Below are positions 45,736-57,145 of a DNA stretch of 64,000 bases, one piece after another. The stretch spans positions 152,704,282-152,768,281 of the forward strand of contig NC_081840.1 in assembly GCF_963259705.1 (NCBI RefSeq). Reading direction: 5' to 3'. The position numbers and the translations under genes are program-made. Each line of letters starts with the position of its first letter. Position 1 is the stretch's first letter. Origin of the DNA: Myotis daubentonii (taxonomy: Eukaryota; Chordata; Mammalia; Chiroptera; Vespertilionidae). The notes beneath the pieces were generated by a model. The model did not search any database. It saw only the letters and a program-made list of their open reading frames with translations, and had not been told where the DNA came from.

Positions 45736-45859
45736 AAAAAGTGGCTTGTGGTCCAGCCCATTCTCCTGAAAGGTGTTGGAGCCAGGAGGGCTGCTCCTCT
45801 GTGGACTCAGAGTCAGACCTACACTCAGCCTCGAGAAAGGAAAAGCTGCCATTTGCTCA

Positions 45860-46060
45860 GCATCTTCTCTTTGCTTAACACTGTCCCCAGGTGCTCAAAT
45901 ATTTCTCATTCCTGGGTCCACTTTGCAGGTAATGTTGGCTCATTTTTTTTTCCTTTTCCTTCCTTTTTTTTTTTTTTTAACTAAGGCAGAGAGAACTTAA
46001 CTGATTCGCCCACGGCCACAGTTACCAGTGGGAAGGAAGGGGCTCAGTGAGTTTCTCCGT
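45860..46060 (-). mobile_element. Possible second MIR fragment split by poly(T)
   Basis: 'agcatcttctctttgcttaa' and, after a T-rich expansion (45940-45979), 'aaggcagagagaacttaact' match MIR in reverse. Confidence 0.4.
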
Positions 46061-46263
46061 TTTGGAATATCAGGGCCATTATCATCCTTCATTATGTTCA
46101 AGGTGTTTTTGCAGCTGGGATGGGGATGATATAAATGCATCCAATAGTGTTAGAAAGTTCTAGAAGAATGGGAGGCATGGGAGGCACCAAGGTCCCATGA
46201 ACAATTTGCAGCCCTCCCCCCACTCCCCAGCATTTAATTTTAAGCTTTCTCCTTCTAAATGCT

Positions 46264-46266
<3 letters not shown>

Positions 46267-46312
<46 letters not shown>
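46267..46312. repeat. (TG)n microsatellite
   Basis: About 23 TG units. Confidence 0.97.
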
Positions 46313-46314
<2 letters not shown>

Positions 46315-46532
46315 AAAATAAGACAAGCTGGAAGGGAAATGGCGGAATACTACTTTCCCCTTTCAGTGTGATAATCATTCATGACGTGTAAAAGAAAGTG
46401 GGTGAAAAGTGACAAGCAAAAAACCATTCTACTTTTTTAGTAAAGGTTAAAAGCAAGTGTCAGACCTTGCAGCTTATCACAGCTAAAAGGGCTAAAGTGA
46501 GCTAGTAACATTTTGACTTAAATTAAGAGTAA

Positions 46533-46562
46533 CAGCAACAACAACAACAATAACAACAACAA
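46533..46562. repeat. (AAC)n repeat
   Basis: About ten AAC units with one AAT. Confidence 0.9.
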
Positions 46563-46574
46563 ATGGTAGATACG

Positions 46575-46617
46575 CTAAACTACATGTATAAATGAGCCAA
46601 ACATTTTACAGATAAAG
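46575..46617 (+). repeat. 43-bp duplicate, intact copy (empty site)
   Basis: It equals 47496-47524 joined to 47842-47854 with one substitution (aaatgagc against aaacgagc). The second copy is split by Helitron H9. Confidence 0.93.
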
Positions 46618-47524
46618 GGCCAACCTGAAGTGAGTCCTGTTGTGGCCTGAGAGATATATTCAGACAGCTGTGTGATGTATTGTGTGTATATTACATATAC
46701 ACATCTTAATATGTCAGCAATCAATATTTTTGGGAGGTCCTCTGATACAAAAATTACAAAAAAAGAAATACTTTCTGCTTTTGAATGCCAGTTGAGAACT
46801 ATATTAAATAATTAATATAGTTAATTAACAACGAGTCAACCTCTAATATAAGTGGCACCTAAGTAATGAAAACATTACTTTTAAAAAGGAGACAAATGGG
46901 AGATAATGAATTTTAGTAATATAAAGTAAAGAGTGTGAGAGGGTATTGCCAAAGGAGACAGCAGGTAAATAGAGCTCATGCTGACAGGGCACAGCTGCCT
47001 TCTCTTTTTACCTGCAAAAGCAGCAAGGTCCTAACGTTCACTCCTAGCTCAAGTTAATGGGTACTATGAACCCAGAAAAAGTTTAGCTTATAGGGGAAAA
47101 GTAATTGTTTCTATCCTCATGCCTACTTGCTCTTCTGAAAGGCAAATTTAGCCAAATTCTAGAAAAATTTCAGTAAATCACAAATACATATTTAAAGAAA
47201 AAATTTCTGTATTAAAAAGAAAGCCACAAGTTACCAATATTATTTAACACCTGATATAAAGTATTATTTAACACCTGACATAAAAAATCTTAGGGCACTT
47301 AAATCTAAATCAGCCCTGACAAGGAATGAAATGTCTCCACATGAGTTATAAAAGCCAATAAATACAGTCAGGCCAACACTATGAAAAGGGTTTGTTCACA
47401 TTTTGACTTGCTGTTTGTGGACCTAGAGTAACTGAGTTCAGTTGCTCATTGTAATTTTATAGAAACGAATGATGGGAAGAACTCAACACCAGTTTCTAAA
47501 CTACATGTATAAACGAGCCAAACA

Positions 47525-47841
47525 TCCTATATTATAAAAGCGTTATATGCAAATCAACCGGAGGGCAGAACAACTGGTTGCTATAATGTGCACTGACCAC
47601 CAGGGGGCAGACTCTCAATGCAGGAGCTGCCTCCTGGTGGTCAGTGTGCTCCCACAGGGGGAATGCCACTCAGACAGAAACCGGGCTCAAGGCTGGTGAG
47701 AGCAGCAGCAGTGGCGGGAGTGGGACCAAGCCATTAGTCAGACATCCCCCAAGGGCTCCCAGACTGTGAGAGGGTGCAGACCGGGCTGAGGAACACCCCC
47801 TCCCCCCGCAAGTGCAAAAATTTTGTGCACTGGGCCTCTAG
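47525..47841 (+). mobile_element. HeliBat-type Helitron (H9) with a paralogous empty site
   Basis: It starts TCCTATATTATAAAAGCG and ends GGGCCTCTAG. The host context is caaaca^ttttacag, so insertion was exactly between A and T without duplication, as expected for a rolling-circle transposon. The unsplit paralog at 46575-46617 shows the pre-insertion site. The 3' hairpin is AGTGCAAAAATTTTGTGCACT. It carries ATGCAAAT (47547-47554) and two facing CTCF-like motifs. No coding capacity. Confidence 0.97.
47597..47640. promoter_or_regulatory. Facing pair of CTCF-like motifs in H9
   Basis: CCACCAGGGGGCAG on the plus strand (47597-47610) and CTGCCTCCTGGTGG (47627-47640), which is CCACCAGGAGGCAG on the minus strand. 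The spacing between the two cores is 16 bp. Binding is inferred. Confidence 0.52.
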
Positions 47842-48149
47842 TTTTACAGATAAACCTGAGTGAGGTTTAAGCCACAGTGTGTTTTTTAAAGGAAATAAAA
47901 GGCCTGTGTTTCTTTCTGGAACATAGGAGCTTTGGGTTTGACACAGAATCACCTACAGTTAACAGAGCTGCATTCATTACTTCTCAGGAAGTGTGTGTCT
48001 CAGAGCAATTTCCTGATATTTCCACATCTTTGTTTTCAAAGTGCTGCCCAGGAGAACCCTGACCCCGAATGCATCTGAGCCTCCTGCTAATTAATCAGCC
48101 TAGGACCCTGCCACATTCTGCTCCCATCCAGCCTGCTAGGGTGATTTCT

Positions 48150-48460
48150 CCACAAATCTTCTAAAATATCTGCTTTGGATGGTTGTAAATCATTATACAC
48201 TTCATCTCCTTACAGACGCATTTGACATGTGTTATGGTTTGTTTTTGATTTTTTTAGACTGAAAAGTCTTATTCTCCATTTGTGTGTCATTAGTGACATC
48301 TTTTTGAAAATTTGGCCTTCAAGCTCAGATGTCAAAATCACAACTTGCATGAGATCACAAACTCCCAGAGGCCATGGATTTTGTTTATATTATTTCAAAA
48401 ACACTGAAAGCAATGCGTAGCACATGGCAGGTGCTGAATAATTATTTGTTGAATGAACAA
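48150..48460 (+). mobile_element. L2 LINE 3' end
   Basis: 'gccatggattttgtttatat', 'gcgtagcacatggcaggtgc', 'tgaataattatttgttgaat' is the L2 terminus. The 5' part of this interval is less certain. Confidence 0.7.
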
Positions 48461-48615
48461 TCAATTGCTTTCTTTTAACTATATATCTTGAAACCAGTGA
48501 ACTTGGCCTCATTAGTCTCCATGTCCATGTGGGTGAGTTAAATATTGGTAAAAATTGTTAACAGCAAAAGGTGACCATATGCACATTCTGGCAGATTTAC
48601 TTAAGTATTTATTTA

Positions 48616-49305
48616 CTAGCAGCCTGGTGCACGAAATTTGTGAAGGGGGGGTACCTCAGCCCAGCCTGTGCCTTCTCACAGTCTAGGAGCCCTCAGGGGA
48701 TGTCCGACTGCCATGGAGGCAGGAGAGGCTCCCGCCACCACTGCTGTGCTCGCCAGCTGTGAGCCCAGCTTCTGACTGAGTGGTGCTCCTCCTGTGGGAG
48801 CACACTGACTACCAGGGGGCAGCTCCTACATCGAGTGATTGCTCCCTGGTGATCAGTGAGCATTATAGCGACCAGTCGTTCCACCCTCAGGCCAAAAACA
48901 GCTCTCTGCCATCCCCCAAGGGGTCCTGGGTTGTGAGAGAGCACAGGCCAGGCCAAGAGACTTCAACGGTGCAGGATCAGGGCCCAGGAGGGACACGAGA
49001 GGTTGGCCAGCTGGGGAGGGACGACAGGAGGGCTCCAGGGTGTGTCTGGCCCATCTCACTCAGTCCTGATTGGCCAGACCCCCAGCAGCAAGCTAACCTT
49101 CCAGTCGGAGCACCTGTCCCCTGGTGGTCTGTGCACATCACAGCAACTGGTCAACCAGTCGACTGTCTGCTCCCTGGTGGTCAGTGCACATCATAGTGAG
49201 TGGTTGAGCATCCTTAGCATATCATTAGCATATTATGCTTTGAATGATTGAATGGCCGACCAGCCGAACCAGACACTTAGCATATTAGGCTTTTATTATA
49301 TAGGA
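48616..49305 (-). mobile_element. Long HeliBat-type Helitron (H10)
   Basis: The minus strand begins TCCTATATAATAAAAGCC (49305) and ends CTAG (48619-48616). Part of the 3' hairpin, GTGCACGAAATTTGTG, remains. The element is collinear with H7 and carries decayed CTCF-like motifs. Confidence 0.92.
48809..49180. promoter_or_regulatory. Three CTCF-like motifs in H10
   Basis: CTACCAGGGGGCAG (48809-48822, plus), CTGTCCCCTGGTGG (49114-49127, minus) and CTGCTCCCTGGTGG (49167-49180, minus). Each differs from the family motif by one base. The last two are again spaced by 53 bp, as in H7. Confidence 0.42.
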
Positions 49306-49498
49306 TTATAATTAAACATGTCCCAGTTCTCATTTCTCAAATCATTCATTATTGCCAATCAGATCATTTGATCAGATTAAAAATTACATTGATATAACAT
49401 ATTACATTAACTTATCTAGTAGAGTTGGCCTACTACCAATAAGTACATTTTACCTTGGAGTTTTCAAAATATCAGATTACCTCAAGTGTGTTCCCATA

Positions 49499-49632
49499 AA
49501 CACACACACTCCCACACATTCACAGTTAAATGCACTCACACTCACACACAGTTACACACATACTCACACATACAAACATGCTCACAAACTCACACACATA
49601 CTCACATGCACACAATCACACACACACACCTA
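49499..49632. repeat. Imperfect CA-rich repeat
   Basis: Interrupted ACAC and CACT words over about 130 bp; the His/Thr-rich frames here are artefacts. Confidence 0.9.
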
Positions 49633-49759
49633 CTCAGTCCCTTGATGGACACCACAGGTATACTCTGTGAGAAATGTAAGGCAGACTGGCCACAGCATCA
49701 ACTCCTCTAAATCTGGGAAAATGCCATCCTTCAAGGTCTCTTACTGATTTAATTATCAA

Positions 49760-49945
49760 TAACATCAGTGTTAACTTATCACCATTGGGTGTAAGCCCAG
49801 TGCTAAGAGGTTTGTAGGCATTTTCTTACACAACCCTCTGAGTTAATGAGGATAAAAGTACTTTCTCCTTTTCACAGATGGAGAAACTGAAGTGTCCATA
49901 TACTAAGGCCACAGAGTTGGAGAGTAAAATTCAGCTCTGACATAC
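49760..49945 (-). mobile_element. MIR SINE
   Basis: 'agcccagtgctaagaggttt', 'tcacagatggagaaactgaa', 'taaaattcagctctgac' is MIR in reverse. Confidence 0.85.
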
Positions 49946-50869
49946 TCTGACATGTCACTTTATTAAATGTGCAACATCTTAAGTAAACCATGCCCTGAAA
50001 TACAGCAAAAAATACAGAAAAACAAAATCCTGTATGCAGAACATTAATGATTTTTAAGTGGAAGTTCTGAAATCTCTCCGTGCGAAAATTTTAATATAGT
50101 CTTTGCACCCTATAGACTTAACCATCTGGAGATCAAAGACTAATGACCCTATTCTCCCCATCCCACATACACTCACTCACTGTTGTGCCATGCAATATTG
50201 TTGTCTTATACTCCAGATGTTAAATTTTCCCAGGGCTGGATCACTGGGAAGATGATAGTGGGGCCTTGGATTATATCGTGGTTTTATTTACAAAAGAAAA
50301 GAAACACTAGTGACTTTAAAAAGGTGAGGAAGTGCATGCATGGAGTTGGGAGGGAGGCCCTGTGACATAGAGAACAGGAAAGACAGGCCGCCTGCAAGAG
50401 CCAATTCCGCTGGGGTCAGGACCACGGATAGCTCACCGGCCTCTCTCCCGCCTATCCTTGTCTTAATGGAATGAATTTCTCTGGGAAAAGGCACTCTGGC
50501 TAACCTGCTGTGTCTGCAGAAACCCAACCTCCTGTCTCCAAGCCCAACTCTGAGAATGATTAGGAACTTAGGAAGTGACAGTGACAAGGAACCTCGGGGA
50601 CTTGACTGGTCGCCTGTAAACTTTCCCTTCGAGAACCGGATGCTCCATTAGGCCAGTCATATGAAACCAGAGGTGTCATGGTGGGCTCTCCTGCCTCCCT
50701 GTGAGAGGGCTTCATGGTGAAACCACACAGGCCACACGACCGCCTCTTGCATTAGGTTACCTCAGAGGCAGGCACACAGCTAGTGCAGGAGACCCAGCAT
50801 TCACTGTGCCATTGGTGCAGGCTGGGAATAAATGGCCAAATTCCCTGTGTCAACCACAAAGAGCTCAAG
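49946..50869. other. Unassigned sequence, no gene
   Basis: No named repeat or exon recognised. Confidence 0.4.
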
Positions 50870-51560
50870 TATAATTTTTAAACGCAAGAAGAATTTCTCC
50901 AGGGCCCTGATGTTTCCGCCCTCCGGCTGCAGCAGCATGGGCGGGTGTGCCAAGCTATGCCACTGCTGATTTACTGCGCTAGGAGCAGCACTCCATCTCC
51001 GTCCCTTCGCTGCCACTGCCACTGAGCTCTCCCTGTCCCTGGGCATCTTGCTTACAGAAGGAAATTATTCATTTGCTTGTATGTTACATGCAAAACAAAC
51101 TATTTTTAGCTGCCTTCATCTATCACCGCACTTGGCTATCAAGGCTTGGTTGGGGTAGCAGACAGAAGGACAAAGGGATGCCTGAGCTTTTCTTTGAAAA
51201 AACAGAAGGAGTGCAGGCTGGCGGTGACACAGGTTATCATAGGCAGTGACAGAGAAATGTGCAGGCTGCTCCAATTGCTGTCACCAGAGCTTTGTCTTGT
51301 CCTGCTTGGAGCAGCCCGGAGTGGACAGGCAATGATAACGCTGGTGTGCATGCAATTGCTCTTGTCTGCACAGAGGAGCCCTGCTGAGCTCCCCGCTGCT
51401 GATAGGTCTCGCACGGTTAAAAAGGGCAGGGAGCCTTTTAAACGACTTTCTGAGTAAAGTGATAGATTGAATGGGCATCAAACCCCTCTTTTTGAGGTTT
51501 TGGATTTTTATTTTGTTCTGTGAATGTGTACATTTATGACACGAGGTTTCTCTCTCAAAA
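50870..51560. other. Candidate conserved non-coding block
   Basis: Nearly 700 bp without repeat signatures, with regulatory-type words: CTGATTTACTGCGC, AAATTATTCATTTGC, TATCACCGCAC, TATCATAGGCAGTGACAG (Meis/TGIF type), CTCCAATTGCTGTCACC and CAATGATAACG. Frames of about 100 codons on both strands overlap each other and show no protein features. Confidence 0.38.
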
Positions 51561-52980
51561 AGATGATGCCTAGGCATCCTTCAAGTGACTTTGTCATGCT
51601 AATTTTCACAGGCACTTTCAACAATGCATGTAATGTGTCTGCAAACACACATACAAAAGACGGAGGCAGAAGGTAGGATTCCAGTTTCTGGGCAAGCAGG
51701 ATCTACATGTGGTTACTGGATGTGAAAGAAACAGATATTTGGCAAAAACCTCACCGCATGGAACGTTTGCTTTAGCAAAGAGAGCCGGCAGGATGTTGCA
51801 GGGGCTAAAGAGCGGGACGGTAGGACAGGCTAAGAGGCCTCAGGCGGATGTCAGAGGGACACATAGCTGAGGTTCCTAGCCTTAGGCAGGGAGGTCCGAA
51901 AAAGTCCTAGAGGAAGGGACAATTTTGCTGACTTGATAAAGATGATTAAGGCTTTGCTAGGGTGAGCTTAAAACTCATAAGGAATTTCCATGAAAATAGA
52001 TCCAAATGTATAGACATGGTCTACCTCCTCTGCAAATCGTGGTTCCCACATACCAGCCCAACCGGACTCAGTTTCCACCACTGCTTCCTCACATAAGGCC
52101 ATGAGGACCCAGCCTCCTGCCCTCCACATGCGCTGAGACCATGTGTATCCTGGGTGACTTCATTTAGCTCTGGTGTCCCCCACATGTTTTGCATAAGTTG
52201 TGTCCTAAAACAATGAATGTTAGTCTTATTGCATAAGAAAAGAGAAAATACACATTTAAAGGAAACCCTTAAAGGCTCTGGATGTTCATGAGTATTGGGG
52301 GAGGGGGCTGCCTTTGAGGCCGGTGGTGGGGGTGCCTGGTTTGAGGGCCCGGTGAGCTCCCATGTCGCTGAGAGCTGCATGAGCCACCGCTTTTGAACCC
52401 ATTGACAGAGAAACTCAAGTCTCCCAGTCCCAGCAAGAGGAGCCCTCTGGAACAGAAGGCACTGGATGTCCTTCCTTCCTGCAGTCGGATCGATTCCTCC
52501 CAACTCTAACTTGCACAGTCCTTTCCATTTTAAATTCTCTACACTATACTGGCTTGGTATCTCCCAGGCAACCCAATCTTCCTTTTAATTTGTAATGCTT
52601 GGGAGAGGGACATGCTGTCAGCTCCACTGATGCTAGAGACCTGCGGAGGTGTGACTCCCTACACTCTGCCACTGAGCGCACCTGTAACCAACTCCCCTGG
52701 ACTCTCAAGCACAGCAGCCTCGCAGCCAGTGGCGATGGGGCTGAGGAGGAAATGGGAAGGAGAGAATCCAGGGGAGAGAACTGCCCACCATGTGACCACA
52801 GGCGCTCATGTGGAGATCATGGTCACTGCGGAGGCCATTTATTGTAGCTCCATGTTCCTTTTGAGGCATAACTAAAGCTGGTAAGTACCTGTAGAGACCC
52901 CCACCAAAATAAAGACATCATTTGAGGTGTTTCATTTTTAACATCTTTTGAAGAAACACCCATGTCTCTAAACACCCGGG
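51561..52980. other. Unassigned sequence, no gene
   Basis: A 160-codon minus-strand frame at 52503-52021 is the longest. It lacks recognisable domains, and I do not regard it as coding. Confidence 0.35.
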
Positions 52981-53155
52981 CTGTTCCACCTAACACGTTT
53001 CCTCTCATCCTTTACCTCATTCACATCTTTCCTGACCTTCTGATCTACAGTAATTTCTTCCTTCTATTGTTCCCATTGCTTATTTGAAAGCTAACATGTG
53101 CCCACATGTACGATTATGTGTATCTTCACAGCTGGCAGGTTCTTTACACAGACAC
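52981..53155 (+). repeat. 175-bp direct duplicate, copy 1
   Basis: It aligns with 55092-55270 throughout. Shared blocks include CTTTACCTCATT, ACAGTAATTTCT, CCCATTGCTTATTTGAAA, CTAACATGTGCCCACAT and ACACAGACAC. I estimate about 80-85% identity by eye. Confidence 0.85.
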
Positions 53156-54009
53156 GGGTGTTTAGAGTGTTTCCGAGCTCTTTGTAGAAACTTTATAGAC
53201 GAAGACTGCAAGATGACATGAGCTGCTGCTTCCCTTCAACTGCCATTCCTTCTCCCATGGCCTCACGCAGAAACAAAACGCCGTCTCATGCTACCTGTTC
53301 CAGGGGTAGCAGAACCTGAAGTTCTAATTTATGAGCCTGAAATGCCATTAAGCTGATGCAGGAAATTCTAAGTGTACACGTCCTTTCTGAGAGGAATAAC
53401 TTAGGGAAATCCCATAAGGTTGGGGTTTGAAGACATACAGACATGTTAGCAGAGAGCCTAGAAAACTGAAAAATAGATATTTTTTATAGTTTTAAAAAGC
53501 TTCCACTTTCTTCTTTTTCTTTTTTTCTTTTTTAAACAAAGTGTAACATTCTCTGGCCTTTTGAGCTTCTGAAGATTATTATAAGAGGTTTATAGCGTTT
53601 CTGCGCTGGATTCCCCTTTGCTTCGTAAAATAATTCCTCTTCCTCAGTAGCACTCTCTTCAAAGGAGGGTTTACCTCTAACCCTTTCCCACAAAACCAGG
53701 CACAGAGCCACTTTCTTCAACCTAAAGCTCCCAGATGCAGGGGTGAGGGATGGGAGCACAGCACACTTGATTTTCAGCCTGTTTCTTAAGCAACTCCAGG
53801 ACCTTGCATAAACTGAATTAATTCAGACTGGCCTAGGGACATGCCAGGAATTGGTGAACAGTATATTTTAAAGGAATATTTTTTTTTTCTAGGAAATACT
53901 TGTTTGGCTCTTCCTCATGCTGCTTTCCTAGTTTTACAAAATAAACACAGTATACATTGAATCACTGCTGCATTCCCTCGAGACCTATGAACTTAGAAAA
54001 TAAACATAT
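53156..54009. other. Unassigned sequence, no gene
   Basis: No named repeat or exon recognised. Confidence 0.4.
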
Positions 54010-54262
54010 GGCCCTAGCCAGTTTGGCTCAGTAGACAGAGTGTCGGCCTGCGGACTAAACAGTCACAGATTTGATTCCAATCAAGGGCATGTACCTTGGT
54101 TGCAGGCTCCAGCCTCGGCCCTGGTCAGGGTGCGAAAGGCAACCAATCGATGTGTCTCTCTCATATTGATGTTTCTCTCTTCTGTCTTTGCCCCACGCTT
54201 CCAGTCTCTCTAAAAATCAATATCCTCAGGTGAGGATTAACAAAATAAGTTAAATTAAAAAA
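54010..54262 (+). mobile_element. Ves-type SINE
   Basis: The head GGCCCTAGCCAGTTTGGCTC is followed by box B GATTTGATTCC and TCTCTCTCATATTGATGTTT. Its internal CTCGGCCCTGGTCAGGGTGC block marks a longer Ves subtype than the copies at 13615 and 43578. Target duplications are imperfect. Confidence 0.92.
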
Positions 54263-54454
54263 AACACATTATTTCCAAGAATGCATCTATGTTGGTCTTC
54301 ACTGTAGAGATTTTGGCCCCCACGAGAACATGATCAACCTCTGATGCTATGTGATTGCCTTTCTCTATTACACACATATGCAGAAGATAAATCTGTAGTT
54401 ATAATGACTAACAGAATCTAACAATAGTGCTATCAATGTCTCAGTAGCAAACAC

Positions 54455-54670
54455 GACGGCCATTTATTAAGCACTTTCTATATGCCGTCTATGGTAAAAG
54501 CATCTTGCATGCGTTGGGCTGGACTCAGCATCGCTGCAGTGTGGAGGGCACTGTCTGGGCACCATCAGGATCCCATTTGCGGAGAAACAGAGGCTCAGGG
54601 GGCTCGCACACCACGTCCTGTCATTCAGCCAGGAAGTGCTACCATCTGACCTACTTACCATTCACTCACC
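54455..54670 (-). mobile_element. MIR SINE
   Basis: 'ggccatttattaagcacttt', 'gcggagaaacagaggctcag', 'attcagccaggaagtgctac' is MIR in reverse. Confidence 0.8.
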
Positions 54671-54689
54671 ACAGGCGGGTTGCCTCTTA

Positions 54690-54870
54690 ACAGTCTGCAT
54701 TTCTGCCGCACTTTGCAAAGATATTATCGTATTTGATACTTAGCGAAACCTCGAGGACGTTAACGCTCAGACGAAGCTCAGAGTCTAAAAAGGTACCCAG
54801 TACATGGCTACAAAATTGTAGACCCATGTCTCAGAGGTAGACGAAACAACCCTGACTTGAACCTTCGTTC
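54690..54870 (-). mobile_element. MIR-like fragment adjacent to the previous one
   Basis: 'gcaaagatattatcgtattt', 'acgaagctcagagtctaaaa', 'ccagtacatggctac' resembles MIR in reverse, giving two head-to-tail copies. Confidence 0.5.
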
Positions 54871-55091
54871 ATGTGCGGTTGGATCAACCTAATTTTCTGA
54901 TGTAGAACAGCTGTCAGAGAAAGGGGAATTTTTCTTATGGCCTTTCAAATGTCCCCAGGAATGTATTTGGTTTGAGATCGTATCATAAATTGGTGCCACT
55001 TACATTAGAGGGTGACGTTTTTAGAGTCCAGTATGACTCCGCATGTACTATCTCCACCACAGGATGTTCAGTCTTCCATGGGGAATGGCCT

Positions 55092-55270
55092 TTGTTACTC
55101 CACCCATCATGCTTCCCCTCACCCTTTACCTCATTTACATCTCCCCTGGCCATTTGGGGCCACAGTAATTTCTCCCTTCTATTGTCCCCATTGCTTATTT
55201 GAAAACTAACATGTGCCCACATATACAATGTATGTGTACCTCATAGCTGGCAGATTCTTCACACAGACAC
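55092..55270 (+). repeat. 175-bp direct duplicate, copy 2
   Basis: Same orientation as 52981-53155 and 2.1 kb away. It could be a local duplication or two members of an interspersed family I do not recognise. Confidence 0.85.
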
Positions 55271-56839
55271 AGCTGGCTCACACGTTTAGGCCCGTGGAAG
55301 GGATTGTAATTTGTTGGTTACTTTGCAAGAAAGACTCCTCTGACCTGGGCCAGCCTGCCAGATGGAGTGGGAAGCTTGTTGTGGTTTGACCGATGGGGCT
55401 GCCGGGCGTGACAAGGCTGGTGGCTACTAAGACGGTGGCTGACACTGATTCTATTTCCCTTCCGCCTTCCGGCTCACTGAGCCATGGATTTGCTGGGTTT
55501 CAGTTGTATCAGTGTAAAAATGTATATTTTGAGACAGGGAAGATAGTGTCCTTAGTTCTCCTAAAATTCTTGCATCTTTGACCTGCACATATTATTGCCC
55601 AAATCACCTAAGACCATTTCTGAGCCCGTGTGGCTGCTGACACCCTGGGTGTTGGTAATCACACAGACATCAATGGTGCAGTGGAGAGGGGTTTCCTATC
55701 CACGCTGGGCGTGGGAAAGGCCCGTCGGCAATGTCCTTGCAGGCAGCCCACACTGGGACTGGACACCAACACAATTGCCGACTCTCTCTGAGGGTCTTTA
55801 AGGTATTAAATGTGGGTGGACAGTGAAAATGGGTTTTATTTGCTGGTGCTGCTGTTTCGGCACAGAGGGGCACTCCAGATATTGTGATGGTTATTGGAGG
55901 GCTCTGCACAGTCACCACTTTTCTCCCGCTGTCATTTAAGGCAGAGGTTTCAATGACAGCTCCACACAGCTGGGAATGAATCGCAGGCTGGCTTCTGTAT
56001 TTGTATTATTATTATTTTTTTTCTGGGGGAGGAGAAGCCCTCACAGTCTCCAGAAGCTATGAGCCCTCAGTCTTTACCGCTTAAAGTGGAAGGAAATGTT
56101 GGGTGTGCAATAGGAGCTGCTGTTACGATGTCAGCATCCGCGTTAGGAGAAGGTAAAGACACTTTGATGAGATGCTTGACAAGCTGAGTATGTTAGGGGT
56201 TGTGATAAATGGGAAGAATACAAAAGGGGGGAGGCTAGGAGATGCAGCCTCATAAATAAAGCTGGAGTAGCAGACTCAAAACACAGACTTTTGGGAAAAT
56301 GACAACATAAACATAGGAAGTTTTCTCCAAGTCTATCCTTTGTGACATCACAGACTGGACATGAAAGTGTCAGGTGCTGCTCTCACTGCATCGGACGTCC
56401 TGGCCGTCCGCCCGGAAAGGCTCTGATTTGCTCTGTCCCTTAGTCCCTTAAAGCAAACTGTGTGCCTTCCTCACCCCAAGCACCAGCAAAGATCCTTCAC
56501 GCTGTGTGGTTGTAATTCTGTTTCCTGCTGCAGGATTACCTAGATGGTTCAAGAAAGCCTGACATTGGTTCCATAGAAGGAAAAAATAAATGATGTTCAT
56601 GACAAAGACACACACGCTTCTAGGTTTAATGGCTGGAGGGTGGGGTGCGGGGTGGGGAGGGCGTCTGCCTTTAAGTGAAGCCCGCCAGCACATGCTGACA
56701 ATCCCCAGCCACTTAGATTCCGTGCTTCGTGTGTGTGGCAGGGGCAGCTTGTCACTATATCGGGGATGGCTGACAGGACAATGTCAGCCTGACCTTCAGA
56801 AACCCTCTCCCCCTGGTTGCGGTCATCTCAAGGATGTGG
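55271..56839. other. Unassigned sequence, no gene
   Basis: Contains a few unique CpG-bearing parts around 55370-55450 and 55690-55740. No exon or named repeat. Confidence 0.4.
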
Positions 56840-57145
56840 GAGAGCCGCGAGTCTCTCCTTGGTGCCAAGGTGAACCACACACAAGCTCCAGCTGCCCGCT
56901 ATTCCCTCGTGGAACAGGCTGCTTGGCGTCGCTCGCGTTGGGGGTGCCAGAGTGCGGTCACCGGCCGCAGGATGACAAATTACCTCTCTGCCAGTATCAG
57001 AGCTGCGACAGTCCTCTCCACAGCCCCTCCAGATGGGCCTAATTACACTATTAGCCAATGAGGGAGTCTGACGGCTCCATTAGGAACCTCCTGCACACAA
57101 ACAAACAGCTCAGGATGAATATCTTTGCAGCAGCAGCGCCTGGCA
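56840..57145. other. Candidate conserved non-coding block
   Basis: CpG-retaining (GCGTCGCTCGCGTTGG, GTGCGGTCACCGGCCGC) and motif-dense: GACAAATTACC, CCTAATTACACTATTAGCCAAT and CTCCATTAGGAACC. No repeat signature. The 150-codon frame at 56590-57042 crosses it but is shared with overlapping frames on both strands. Confidence 0.42.

Noticed and set aside
52021..52503. 160-codon minus-strand frame
   Set aside because: No splice context, domain or homology that I can recognise.
56590..57042. 150-codon frame
   Set aside because: It overlaps competing frames and a probable non-coding conserved block; there is no domain.
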